This document shows, piece by piece, positions 43,603 through 51,669 of a stretch of 64,000 nucleotides of DNA (positions within the stretch are counted from its first letter, which is position 1; every line of letters begins with the position of its first letter). The DNA is from DASQBT01 sp963746955 (GTDB lineage Bacteria > Pseudomonadota > Gammaproteobacteria > Burkholderiales > Thiobacillaceae): positions 19,117 through 83,116 of the forward strand of contig CAVVDR010000011.1 in NCBI GenBank assembly GCA_963746955.1. The letters are read 5' to 3'. The notes under the pieces were generated by a model. The model ran no database searches. It was not told the DNA's origin and worked only from the letters and a program-made list of their open reading frames with translations. Position numbers and translations under genes: made by a program.

Positions 43603-44169
43603 ATGCCGCTCAACCTGCCCAACCTCCTGACCTGGCTGCGCATACTTCTAATTCCGCTGATCGTGGTGGTGCTCTACCTGCCGCGCTACTTGATCCTGCC
43701 TCTTGAAACCGCCGATCGACTGGCCACAATTTTCTTTGTCGTCGCCGCCATTACAGACTGGTTTGACGGCTACCTGGCCCGCAAGCTCGACCAGACCTCG
43801 GCCTTCGGCGCCTTTCTCGATCCGGTGGCGGACAAACTCATGGTCACGGCGGCGCTGATCGTGCTCGTGGATCTCGGCCGCACCGCCTCAGTGGTTGCGC
43901 TCATAATCATTGGACGCGAAATTGCCATTTCGGCGTTGCGTGAATGGATGGCCAAGGCAGGCAAATCCGGCAGTGTGGCAGTGAGCTTCATCGGCAAGCT
44001 CAAAACCGTATTCCAGATGGTCGCCATCGCAATGCTGCTGTACTGGCAGCCTCTGGGTGGCGTCCCGATAGGCCAGCTCGGCCAGATCCTGATCAATCTG
44101 GCCGCCCTGCTGACTCTGGTCTCGATGTTCTACTACCTGCGCCTGGCGGTTAAAGCATTAGGCGAGTAA
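43603..44169 (+). CDS. pgsA: CDP-diacylglycerol-glycerol-3-phosphate 3-phosphatidyltransferase
   Basis: The 188-residue membrane enzyme makes phosphatidylglycerol phosphate, the first committed step of PG and cardiolipin synthesis. The complete CDP-alcohol phosphotransferase motif is present: D55-G56, A59-R60, G69, D73 and D77 within DGYLARKLDQTSAFGAFLDPVADK. The N-terminus LNLPNLLTWLRILLIPLIV is typical. tRNA genes follow after 54 bases. No classical ribosome site is obvious at the ATG. Confidence 0.96.
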   Translation: MPLNLPNLLTWLRILLIPLIVVVLYLPRYLILPLETADRLATIFFVVAAITDWFDGYLARKLDQTSAFGAFLDPVADKLMVTAALIVLVDLGRTASVVALIIIGREIAISALREWMAKAGKSGSVAVSFIGKLKTVFQMVAIAMLLYWQPLGGVPIGQLGQILINLAALLTLVSMFYYLRLAVKALGE

Positions 44170-44223
44170 CGCGCAGGATATTGACAGGCATTGCCGGTTT
44201 CAACATAATTCGCGGCTCTAAAC

Positions 44224-44299
44224 GCGGGAATAGCTCAGTTGGTAGAGCGCAACCTTGCCAAGGTTGAGGTCGCGAGTTCGAGACTCGTTTCCCGCTCCA
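44224..44299 (+). tRNA. tRNA-Gly (GCC)
   Basis: A 76-nt cloverleaf: acceptor GCGGGAA/TTCCCGC, D-arm AGCTCAGTTGGTAGAGC, anticodon loop CTTGCCAAG with GCC, TpsiC arm with GTTCGAG, and encoded CCA end. Confidence 0.97.
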
Positions 44300-44307
44300 G
44301 ATTTGAA

Positions 44308-44343
44308 GGGAAAGCCAGGACGACGGTCCGCTTTCCTTTTTCT
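44308..44343 (+). terminator. Terminator-like hairpin after tRNA-Gly
   Basis: The stem GGGAAAGC (44308-44315) pairs with GCTTTCC (44330-44336) and is followed by TTTTTCTT. It lies between tRNA-Gly and tRNA-Cys and may end pgsA/tRNA-Gly transcripts. Confidence 0.6.
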
Positions 44344-44370
44344 TGTCAAGGCAGCGCGAACTGCTTCCAG

Positions 44371-44444
44371 GGCGGGGTAGCAAAGTGGTTATGCAGCGGC
44401 CTGCAAAGCCGTCTACGCCGGTTCGATTCCGACCCCCGCCTCCA
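44371..44444 (+). tRNA. tRNA-Cys (GCA)
   Basis: A 74-nt cloverleaf starting GGCGGGGTAGCAAAGTGG, anticodon loop CTGCAAA with GCA, TpsiC arm CGGTTCGATTCCG, and CCA encoded. Confidence 0.97.
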
Positions 44445-44496
44445 TCTTCCCGCTTCGGGTATAGGGCACGTGTAGCTGTTAGAATCCTGCCTCAGC

Positions 44497-44586
44497 GCCC
44501 GGGTGGTGAAATTGGTAAACACAGCGGACTTAAAATCCGCCGGGCCTAAACAGCCCTTACCGGTTCGATTCCGGTTCCGGGCACCA
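44497..44586 (+). tRNA. tRNA-Leu (TAA)
   Basis: A 90-nt class II tRNA with a long variable arm: acceptor GCCCGGG/TCCGGGC, anticodon stem GCGGA/TCCGC with loop CTTAAAA (anticodon TAA), TpsiC arm CCGGTTCGATTCCGG and CCA end. Confidence 0.97.
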
Positions 44587-44677
44587 CCCCAAACAGGAAA
44601 GCGTCCGCCCCCTTCGTGAGGCGAGCCCATGGCACATATCCTCAGTGCAGGGGTTTCGCCGCTTGGAGATTTGAAGG

Positions 44678-44683
44678 TATAAT
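44678..44683 (+). promoter_or_regulatory. Consensus -10 box of the rimP-nusA-infB operon
   Basis: TATAAT is a perfect -10 element 67 bases before the rimP ATG. A -35 at 17-bp spacing would be TTCGCC (44655-44660), which matches poorly. The hairpin at 44697-44718 falls just inside the predicted leader. Confidence 0.6.
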
Positions 44684-44696
44684 TTAGGGCTTAGAT

Positions 44697-44720
44697 ATGG
44701 GCGGTTCGCCCATTTTTTGT
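44697..44720 (+). terminator. Attenuator-like hairpin in the rimP leader
   Basis: The stem ATGGGCG/CGCCCAT with a GTT loop (44697-44713) is followed by TTTTTG. Because it lies between the -10 box and rimP, it would act as a leader attenuator and not as the end of the tRNA transcript, unless that transcript reads through. Confidence 0.65.
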
Positions 44721-44749
44721 TTGTCTCAGCGGAATGAGTCGGAACCGGG

Positions 44750-45175
44750 ATGAGCCTTGAGGCCTTGCTTGAATCCACCCTGTCCGGATTGGGGTATGAA
44801 CTGGTGCAACTGGTGCAGGGTCGTGGCAGATTGATGCAGGTGTTCATCGACAAGCCGGGCGGCGTCAGCATTGATGACTGCGCGGCAGTCAGCAATCAGC
44901 TGACCCGGCTGTTCGCGGTCGAGAACATCGACTTCGAACGGCTGGAAGTGTCGTCTCCGGGACTGGACCGGCCCCTGACCAAACCGGGCGACTACGTCCG
45001 CTTCACCGGCCAACCGGTGGTGGTCAAGCTGCGGGTGCCGATGGCCAACCGGCGCAAGCTGGCTGGGCGCTTGCTGGGACTGGAAGATGGCCGGATCCGG
45101 CTTGAGCTGGACGGCAAAGAAGTGGCGGTGGAATTGACGAACGTGGATTCGGCGCGATTGAAGCCGGTGTTTTGA
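44750..45175 (+). CDS. rimP: Ribosome maturation factor RimP
   Basis: The 141-residue protein needed for 30S subunit assembly shows the family pattern LGYELVQLVQGRGRLMQVFIDKPGGVSIDDCAAVSNQLTRLF and LEVSSPGLDRPL. It is first in the rimP-nusA-infB-rbfA-truB-rpsO-pnp cluster, the conserved bacterial order. nusA starts 38 bases later. Length is standard. Confidence 0.96.
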   Translation: MSLEALLESTLSGLGYELVQLVQGRGRLMQVFIDKPGGVSIDDCAAVSNQLTRLFAVENIDFERLEVSSPGLDRPLTKPGDYVRFTGQPVVVKLRVPMANRRKLAGRLLGLEDGRIRLELDGKEVAVELTNVDSARLKPVF

Positions 45176-45213
45176 CCCCAGAACGGAGTGCCTGGGGATG
45201 TGGAGAGAGTGTG

Positions 45214-46689
45214 ATGAGCCGTGAATTGTTGATGCTGGTGGATGCGCTGGCGCGGGAAAAGAATGTGGAAAAGGATGTGGTGTTCAGCGCCCTGGAGATG
45301 GCGCTGGCTTCCGCAACCAAGAAGCGCTTCAAGGGTGACGCGGACGTGCGAGTATCCATCGACCAGCAAACCGGCGCTTACGAATCGTTTCGCCGCTGGC
45401 AGGTGATCACCGAACAGGAACTGGAGTCGGAAGACCGGCAGATCCTGCTGGTGGATGCCCAGTATGACCATGCCGATATCCAGGTGGGTGATTACATCGA
45501 GGAAAAACTCGACAACATCGAATTCGGCCGCATCGGCGCCCAGGCAGCCAAGCAGGTCATCTTGCAGAAGATCCGCGACGCCGAACGCGAACAGGTGCTC
45601 AATGACTTTCTGGCACGCAAGGAACATCTGGTGACCGGCACGGTAAAACGCATGGACCGCGGCAATGCCATCATCGAAACCGGCCGGGTGGAAGGATTCC
45701 TGCATCGCGACCAGATGATCCCGCGCGAGAACCTGCGCATCGGCGACCGGGTGCGTGCCTACCTTTCCCGCATCGAGCGCAGCGCCCGCGGCCCGCAGCT
45801 GGTGCTGTCGCGCACCGCGCCCGAATTTATCTCGAAGCTGTTCGAGCTGGAAGTGCCGGAGATCGAGGAAGGGCTGCTGGAGATCAAGGCCGCCGCCCGG
45901 GATCCCGGCCTGCGCGCCAAGATCGCGGTCAAATCCAACGATCCCCGAATTGATCCCATCGGCACTTGCATCGGCTTGCGCGGTTCGCGCGTCACCTCGG
46001 TAACCAATGAGCTGGCTGGGGAGCGCGTCGACATCATCCTCTGGTCACCCGAGCCAGCACAGTTTGTCATCAATGCGCTGGCGCCCGCCGAGGTCAGCCG
46101 CATTGTGGTTGACGAAGACAAGCACAGCATGGATGTGGTGGTGGAAGAGGATCAACTCGGCAAGGCCATCGGTTCCAGCGGCCAGAACGTCCGTCTGGCC
46201 TCCGAGCTCACCGGCTGGGAACTCAATCTGGTCACCGAACAGGAAGCGGAAGAGAAGCAGGCGGTGGAAACCCAGTCCATCATGCATCTGTTCAGGCAAA
46301 ATCTCGATGTCGACGAGGAAGTGGCGCAGATCCTGGTCGACGAAGGATTCTCCACCCTGGAAGAAGTCGCCTATGTGCCATTGGCGGAAATGCAGGAAAT
46401 CGAATCCTTCGATGACGATATCATCGCTGAACTGCGCAACCGGGCTCGAAATGCACTGCTGACCGCCGCCATCGTCGGCGAGGAAAAGGTTGAGGCTTCC
46501 GCCGGCGACCTGCAATCCCTGCCAGGCATGGATGCGGATACCGCCCGCCAGCTTGCCTCCCAGGGTGTGCACACAACCGAAGAACTGGCCGATCTGGCGG
46601 TGGACGAGTTGATGGAACTGGTGCAGATGGAAGAAGACCGGGCCAAGGATCTCATCATGGCTGCTCGCGCATCCTGGTTCGTGGAGTAA
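45214..46689 (+). CDS. nusA: Transcription termination/antitermination factor NusA
   Basis: From the ATG at 45214 the protein has 491 residues with the usual parts: N-terminal RNA-polymerase-binding domain (SRELLMLVDALAREKNVEKDVVFSALEMAL), S1 domain around residues 135-200, two KH domains (IGTCIGLRGSRV; GKAIGSSGQNVRLAS) and two C-terminal acidic repeats (residues about 360-490). It modulates pausing and termination and supports antitermination. A longer in-frame start at 45172 overlaps rimP and lacks family support. Confidence 0.97.
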   Translation: MSRELLMLVDALAREKNVEKDVVFSALEMALASATKKRFKGDADVRVSIDQQTGAYESFRRWQVITEQELESEDRQILLVDAQYDHADIQVGDYIEEKLDNIEFGRIGAQAAKQVILQKIRDAEREQVLNDFLARKEHLVTGTVKRMDRGNAIIETGRVEGFLHRDQMIPRENLRIGDRVRAYLSRIERSARGPQLVLSRTAPEFISKLFELEVPEIEEGLLEIKAAARDPGLRAKIAVKSNDPRIDPIGTCIGLRGSRVTSVTNELAGERVDIILWSPEPAQFVINALAPAEVSRIVVDEDKHSMDVVVEEDQLGKAIGSSGQNVRLASELTGWELNLVTEQEAEEKQAVETQSIMHLFRQNLDVDEEVAQILVDEGFSTLEEVAYVPLAEMQEIESFDDDIIAELRNRARNALLTAAIVGEEKVEASAGDLQSLPGMDADTARQLASQGVHTTEELADLAVDELMELVQMEEDRAKDLIMAARASWFVE

Positions 46690-46740
46690 GAGCCTGGACT
46701 TCAAACAGGCTCAAACACTGGTATTGCTAACGGAAGCTCA

Positions 46741-49422
46741 ATGAACGTCGAACAATTCGCCAACGAACTCAAGCTGTCAACCGAACTGCTTCTGGAACAG
46801 CTGAAGTCTGCGGGTGTCCACAAGACCAACGGGGATGACGCCATTACCGAAGGCGACAAGACCCAATTGCTGGATCACCTGCGCAAGATGCACGGCGCCG
46901 CCGAAAAGCCCGCCAAGACCAAGATTACGCTGACGCGCAAGCAAACCACGGAAATCAAGAAGTCCGATGGCATGGGCAAGGCGCGCACCATTCCGGTCGA
47001 AACCCGCAAGAAGCGCACCTATGTCAAACGCGAAGCCGGTGCCGCCCCGGAGGAAATCGACGCTGGCGCTGCGCTCGCCCCGGAAGCCGCGCCCCTCGCC
47101 CCGGAACCGGTGGCGAAATCAGCGCCTGCGGCGCCTGAGTCAACGCCGCAACCGGCTTCCGTGCCGGAAGTGCAGCTTGCAACCGCGCCGGAAGAAACGG
47201 CCACGGTCAGCAAGGCGCCCCCCGCGGCAGGGGAGAAGGTCCGCAAAACCACCCGGATTTCCAAGCAGGCGGTCATCAGCGAAGCTGAATTGAAGGCGCG
47301 GGAGCTGGAAGCCAAGCGACATCAGGCATTGCAGGACCGGCAGGCAGAAGATGTTCGCCTCAAGCAGGATCTGGAAGTGGCGCGCAAGACGGCAGACACT
47401 GCACGCGTCGAAGCGGAGAAGGCGCCCAAGGCCGAACCCTCCACCGGCACCTTGCACAAACCTGCGAAACCACCGGAAAAGCCTGGCGAGAAGAAAGCTG
47501 GCAAGAAGAACAAACCCAGCGAACGCGACGAGGCGCACAAGAGAAGGGGCCTCAAGGTTCGCGGCGATAGCGGCAGCGATGGCGGGTGGCGCGGCAAGAA
47601 GGCCGGGGGCAAACACAAGGTAACCGAGGGCGAACATCAGTTTGTCGCCCCCACCGAGCCCATGGTGCATGAAGTCTTGGTGCCGGAAACCATCTCGGTA
47701 GGCGATCTTGCGCACAAGATGGCGGTAAAGGCAGCAGAAGTCATCAAGGTACTGATGAAGCTCGGTTCCATGGTCACGATCAACCAGGTGCTGGATCAGG
47801 AGACTGCCATGATCGTGGTGGAGGAAATGGGCCATGTCGCAAAGCCGGCGGCGCTGGATACGCCGGAAGACTTCCTTGAGACCAGCGGCGAAGGTCTTGA
47901 TACCGCCGAGGCCGTGCACCGGGCGCCCGTAGTCACCGTCATGGGCCACGTGGATCATGGCAAGACCTCGTTGCTGGATTACATCCGCCGTGCCAAGGTG
48001 GCCGCCGGCGAAGCGGGCGGGATTACCCAGCATATCGGCGCCTACCACGTGGAAACCTCCAAGGGGATGATCACCTTCCTCGACACCCCGGGTCACGAAG
48101 CGTTTACGGCCATGCGCGCGCGCGGCGCGAAAGTGACCGATCTTGTGGTCCTGGTTGTTGCCGCGGATGACGGCGTCATGCCCACCACCATCGAGGCCAT
48201 CCACCACGCCAAGGCTGCCGGCCAGGTCATCCTGGTGGCAGTCAACAAGATCGACAAGCCGGACGCCAACCCGGAGCGCATCCGGCAGGAAATGTCCAGC
48301 CAGCAGGTGGTTCCGGAAGAATGGGGCGGTGACTCCATGTTCGTGGATGTGTCAGCCAAGTCTGGCCAGGGCATCGACAACCTGCTCGATGCCATCCTGT
48401 TGCAGGCCGAAGTGCTCGAACTGAAGGCACCCAGGGAAGCGCCGGCAAAAGGTGTCATCATTGAATCCCGCCTGGACAAGGGCCGTGGCCCGATGGCCAC
48501 CCTGCTGGTGCAATCCGGCACCCTCAAGCGCGGCGACGTCATCCTGGCTGGCCAGGCCTTCGGCCGGGTGCGCGCCATGCAGGATGAAAACGGCAAACCC
48601 ATCAACGAGGCCGGCCCGTCCATCCCGGTGGAAATCCAGGGCCTGTCCGACGTGCCCAACGCCGGAGACGATGCGCTGGTCCTGCCGGATGAACGCAGGG
48701 CGCGCGAAATCGCCCTGTTCCGCCAGGGGAAGTACCGCGACGTCAAGCTGGCCAAGCAGCAGGCCGCCAAGCTGGAATCCATGTTCGATCAGATGGCCGA
48801 GGGCGAGGTCAAACAGATGCCCCTCATCCTCAAGGCCGATGTGCAGGGCTCCTACGAGGGCCTGGCCAATGCTCTGCAAAAACTCTCCACTGCCGAAGTG
48901 AAGGTCAACATCATTCACAGCGGCGTAGGTGCCGTCTCTGAATCCGACGTCAACCTGGCGCTGGCCTCCAAGGCGGTCGTGATCGGCTTCAACGTGCGGG
49001 CCGATGCGCTTGCGCGCAAGCTGGCGGAAAGTTCGGGCGTGGATATCCGCTACTACAACATCATCTACGAGGCCGTGGATGAAGTGAAGGCCGCCCTTTC
49101 CGGCATGCTGTCGCCGGAGAAGAAGGAAAGCGTGACCGGCCAGGTGGAAATCCGCCAGGTGTTCCGCATCTCCAAGGTGGGTGCCGTGGCGGGTTGCATG
49201 GTGCTGTCCGGCGTGATCAAACGCAATTCCCGCATCCGCCTGCTGCGCGACCAGGTGGTGGTGTTCGACGGCGAACTCGACTCGCTCAAGCGCTTCAAGG
49301 ACGACGTGAAGGAAGTGAAGGAAGGCTTCGAATGCGGTCTTTCGCTCAAGAACTTCAACGAGATCAACGAGGGCGACCAACTGGAAGCGTACGAGGTCGT
49401 GGAAGTGGCTCGGACGCTCTAG
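46741..49422 (+). CDS. infB: Translation initiation factor IF-2
   Basis: The 893-residue GTPase delivers initiator tRNA to the 30S subunit. It has the IF2 N-terminal domains (NVEQFANELKLSTELLLEQLKSAGV), a Lys/Glu/Ala-Pro-rich linker (about residues 60-290), and the G domain with G1 GHVDHGKT (402-409), G3 DTPGHEAF and G4 NKIDKP, followed by domains II-IV. Length and order are typical for betaproteobacteria. It follows nusA after 51 bases. Confidence 0.98.
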   Translation: MNVEQFANELKLSTELLLEQLKSAGVHKTNGDDAITEGDKTQLLDHLRKMHGAAEKPAKTKITLTRKQTTEIKKSDGMGKARTIPVETRKKRTYVKREAGAAPEEIDAGAALAPEAAPLAPEPVAKSAPAAPESTPQPASVPEVQLATAPEETATVSKAPPAAGEKVRKTTRISKQAVISEAELKARELEAKRHQALQDRQAEDVRLKQDLEVARKTADTARVEAEKAPKAEPSTGTLHKPAKPPEKPGEKKAGKKNKPSERDEAHKRRGLKVRGDSGSDGGWRGKKAGGKHKVTEGEHQFVAPTEPMVHEVLVPETISVGDLAHKMAVKAAEVIKVLMKLGSMVTINQVLDQETAMIVVEEMGHVAKPAALDTPEDFLETSGEGLDTAEAVHRAPVVTVMGHVDHGKTSLLDYIRRAKVAAGEAGGITQHIGAYHVETSKGMITFLDTPGHEAFTAMRARGAKVTDLVVLVVAADDGVMPTTIEAIHHAKAAGQVILVAVNKIDKPDANPERIRQEMSSQQVVPEEWGGDSMFVDVSAKSGQGIDNLLDAILLQAEVLELKAPREAPAKGVIIESRLDKGRGPMATLLVQSGTLKRGDVILAGQAFGRVRAMQDENGKPINEAGPSIPVEIQGLSDVPNAGDDALVLPDERRAREIALFRQGKYRDVKLAKQQAAKLESMFDQMAEGEVKQMPLILKADVQGSYEGLANALQKLSTAEVKVNIIHSGVGAVSESDVNLALASKAVVIGFNVRADALARKLAESSGVDIRYYNIIYEAVDEVKAALSGMLSPEKKESVTGQVEIRQVFRISKVGAVAGCMVLSGVIKRNSRIRLLRDQVVVFDGELDSLKRFKDDVKEVKEGFECGLSLKNFNEINEGDQLEAYEVVEVARTL

Positions 49423-49521
49423 ATTAATCGGGATTCTGGATTCAACATTAGAGGTGAGGTTACGGGCGCGGCTTGGCCGCGCGCCAATTCGACTACGGAC
49501 CCACTCTCTGAATCTTGGATA

Positions 49522-49560
49522 CTGCATCCTGACCCTGCATCCCGACCCTGCATCCCGAAC
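49522..49560 (+). repeat. Three tandem 13-base repeats upstream of rbfA
   Basis: CTGCATCCTGACC, CTGCATCCCGACC and CTGCATCCCGAAC lie head to tail in the 146-base infB-rbfA gap, ending eight bases before the rbfA ATG. The array covers the place where a ribosome site should be and contains none of standard form. Confidence 0.85.
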
Positions 49561-49568
49561 CTTACAAA

Positions 49569-49943
49569 ATGCCCAAAGAATTCCCGCGCTCCCGCCGCGT
49601 TGCCGACCAAATTCAGCGCGAACTGGCGGAGATTATGCGGATCGAGATGAAGGACCCGCGGGTCGGCCTGGTCACGATTACAGGGGTGGAAGTCACGTCT
49701 GATCTGGAGCACGCCAGGATTTTCGTCACCTCCCTGGGGCCGGTATCTGATCATGGCGAGCTGCTGACGGGATTGCGCCGCGCCACAGGTTTTCTGCGCA
49801 GCGAGTTATCCCACCGGATGAAACTGCGCATCGTGCCAGACCTGGTTTTCGTCTACGACACCTCGGTAGAACAAGGCATGCATTTATCGAAACTCATCGA
49901 CCAGGCAATCGCGGAAGACTCGACGCACCCCAAAGACGAGTGA
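49569..49943 (+). CDS. rbfA: Ribosome-binding factor A
   Basis: The 124-residue KH-fold protein helps mature the 5' end of 16S rRNA and is needed at low temperature. Landmarks are RSRRVADQIQRELAEIMRIEMKDPRVGLVTITGVEVTSDLEHARIFV and LRRATGFLRSEL. It sits in the conserved place between infB and truB. The 146-base gap before it contains a 13-base tandem repeat instead of a clear ribosome site. Confidence 0.96.
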   Translation: MPKEFPRSRRVADQIQRELAEIMRIEMKDPRVGLVTITGVEVTSDLEHARIFVTSLGPVSDHGELLTGLRRATGFLRSELSHRMKLRIVPDLVFVYDTSVEQGMHLSKLIDQAIAEDSTHPKDE

Positions 49944-50031
49944 GTCCGCACCACCAAGGAGACGAAGGGCAATCAAGGGCAAACGCATCGGTTTCCCGGG
50001 TGATCGTCGTGCCTCAAGAGCTTGCCAAAGG

Positions 50032-51069
50032 ATGAAACCACTCCGCCAAAACATCGACGGCGTGCTCCTGCTTAACAAGCCTGCCGGCTTGACCTCCAAC
50101 ACCGCGCTGCAAAAAGTCAAACGGCTTTATGACGCCGCCAAGGCTGGTCATAGCGGCACCCTGGACCCTTTTGCGACCGGCCTGTTGCCCATCTGCTTTG
50201 GCCAGGCAACCAAGTTTGCAGGCTACGCCCTGCATGGTGATAAGACCTATCGCGCCGTGCTCAAGCTCGGCGTCACCACCACCACCGGCGATATCGAGGG
50301 CCAGATGCTCGAAACCCGTCCTGTAGATGCGCGTCCCGAAACTGTCAAGGCCCTGCTGCCGCGCTTTACCGGCCTTATCCGGCAGGTCCCGCCCATGTAT
50401 TCCGCCCTCAAGCACCTTGGAAAACCGCTGTATGAATACGCCCGTGCGGGCATAACAATTGAGCGCAAGCCGCGGGAGGTCACAATATTCAGCCTTGAAA
50501 TCGAAGGTCTGCAAAGCGATCTTCTCACCATCAATGTCAACTGTTCAGGCGGCACCTACATTCGCACCCTGGCCGAAGACATGGGAAAGGCACTGGGTTG
50601 CGGCGCACATCTGATCGCGCTGGAACGCACTGCCAGCGGCCTTTTTTCCGTCACCCAAACCGTGAGCCTGGAAGCGTTGGAATCCTTACGCAGGGAAGAA
50701 CGCCTGGAACTGCTGCTCACTCCGGACGCGCTGGCCCTGCATCTCCCGAGGTTGGACGTTGACGCGGAAGCGGCGCAGCAACTCATGCAGGGCAAACACA
50801 TCCACCCATCTGCCAATCTACCCGACCACGGAATGGTACGTGTCTATGCGCCCTTTGGATTTCTAGGCCTGGCAAGTCTCAAAGAGCGGCAAACTCGCGC
50901 CCTCTCGCCTTATGGCAACGGGAGGCTCGGCCTGATGACAGTTGAAAACGCTTGTAGTGAGTGCCACGCATTGAATCGAATCCAAACCGGTCTGATCCCC
51001 TTCCCTGCCGCGGCTCAGGCTCGTCCGCGAGGTCTGCTCCGCAAGAACCCGGGCCCTTCTACTGCTTGA
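50032..51069 (+). CDS. truB: tRNA pseudouridine-55 synthase TruB, with extended C-terminus
   Basis: The 345-residue protein carries catalytic D45 in GHSGTLDPFATGLLP and the conserved GDKTYRAVLKLGVTTTTGD and CSGGTYIRTLAEDMG segments. It makes pseudouridine 55 in the tRNA T loop. Bacterial TruB proteins usually have about 300-315 residues; the last 35-40 residues (from about MTVENACSECHALNR) do not look like family sequence and run into the rpsO leader. A late frameshift or lost stop may have lengthened the protein. Confidence 0.93.
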   Translation: MKPLRQNIDGVLLLNKPAGLTSNTALQKVKRLYDAAKAGHSGTLDPFATGLLPICFGQATKFAGYALHGDKTYRAVLKLGVTTTTGDIEGQMLETRPVDARPETVKALLPRFTGLIRQVPPMYSALKHLGKPLYEYARAGITIERKPREVTIFSLEIEGLQSDLLTINVNCSGGTYIRTLAEDMGKALGCGAHLIALERTASGLFSVTQTVSLEALESLRREERLELLLTPDALALHLPRLDVDAEAAQQLMQGKHIHPSANLPDHGMVRVYAPFGFLGLASLKERQTRALSPYGNGRLGLMTVENACSECHALNRIQTGLIPFPAAAQARPRGLLRKNPGPSTA

Positions 51070-51169
51070 GACAGCGGCGCTTTTGCGGTAGGATGCTCGG
51101 CTTCCGAACGAAGTCCACTGCAGCCGCCGGGCTTCGCGATTCCATAACCTGATTTTCTAGGAGAACTGC

Positions 51170-51439
51170 ATGGCTGTCACCACCGCCGACAAGGCGCAAA
51201 TCGTCAAGGATTATCAGCGGGCAGTTGCCGATACCGGCTCTCCCGAAGTGCAGGTAGCCTTGCTCACCGCCCGCATCAACCACCTGACCGATCACTTCAA
51301 AGTCAACGCCAAGGACCATCACTCGCGCCGCGGCCTGCTGAAAATGGTAAGCCGTCGCCGCAAGCTCCTGGATTACCTGAAGCAGACCAATCTGGAAGGC
51401 TACAAGACGCTGATCGAACGTCTGGGCCTGCGCAAGTGA
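51170..51439 (+). CDS. rpsO: 30S ribosomal protein S15
   Basis: The 89-residue primary rRNA-binding protein has the standard length and landmarks SPEVQVALLTARINHLTDHFKVNAKDHHSRRGLLKMVSRRRKLLDYLK. In many bacteria S15 binds its own leader to control translation; the 100-base truB-rpsO gap could house such a structure, but I could not confirm one. The ribosome site is TAGGAGA, nine bases before the ATG. Confidence 0.98.
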   Translation: MAVTTADKAQIVKDYQRAVADTGSPEVQVALLTARINHLTDHFKVNAKDHHSRRGLLKMVSRRRKLLDYLKQTNLEGYKTLIERLGLRK

Positions 51440-51620
51440 GCGCAGCGCCGAATAATCGACTGCGCGCGCCCATGCTTGCATTGCACGATTTCCAAAACCT
51501 TCATGTATTTGCCTGTACATTGCGGTGGCGGCATGTCGCGCTCACAACTTTCGGTTTGTACGCGGTGATGCGTTCGGCAAGGCCGATAGTCCAGCGCGTA
51601 TCGCTCGGCAACTAAGACAA

Positions 51621-51653
51621 CGCCCCGCCTGATACGCGGGGCGGTTCTGTTTT
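51621..51653 (+). terminator. rpsO terminator
   Basis: A strong stem CGCCCCGC (51621-51628)/GCGGGGCG (51636-51643), then GTTCTGTTTT. It lies 180 bases after rpsO and 17 bases before pnp; in E. coli a terminator with partial read-through separates the same two genes. Confidence 0.8.
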
Positions 51654-51669
51654 GAAGAAAAGGAAAAGC

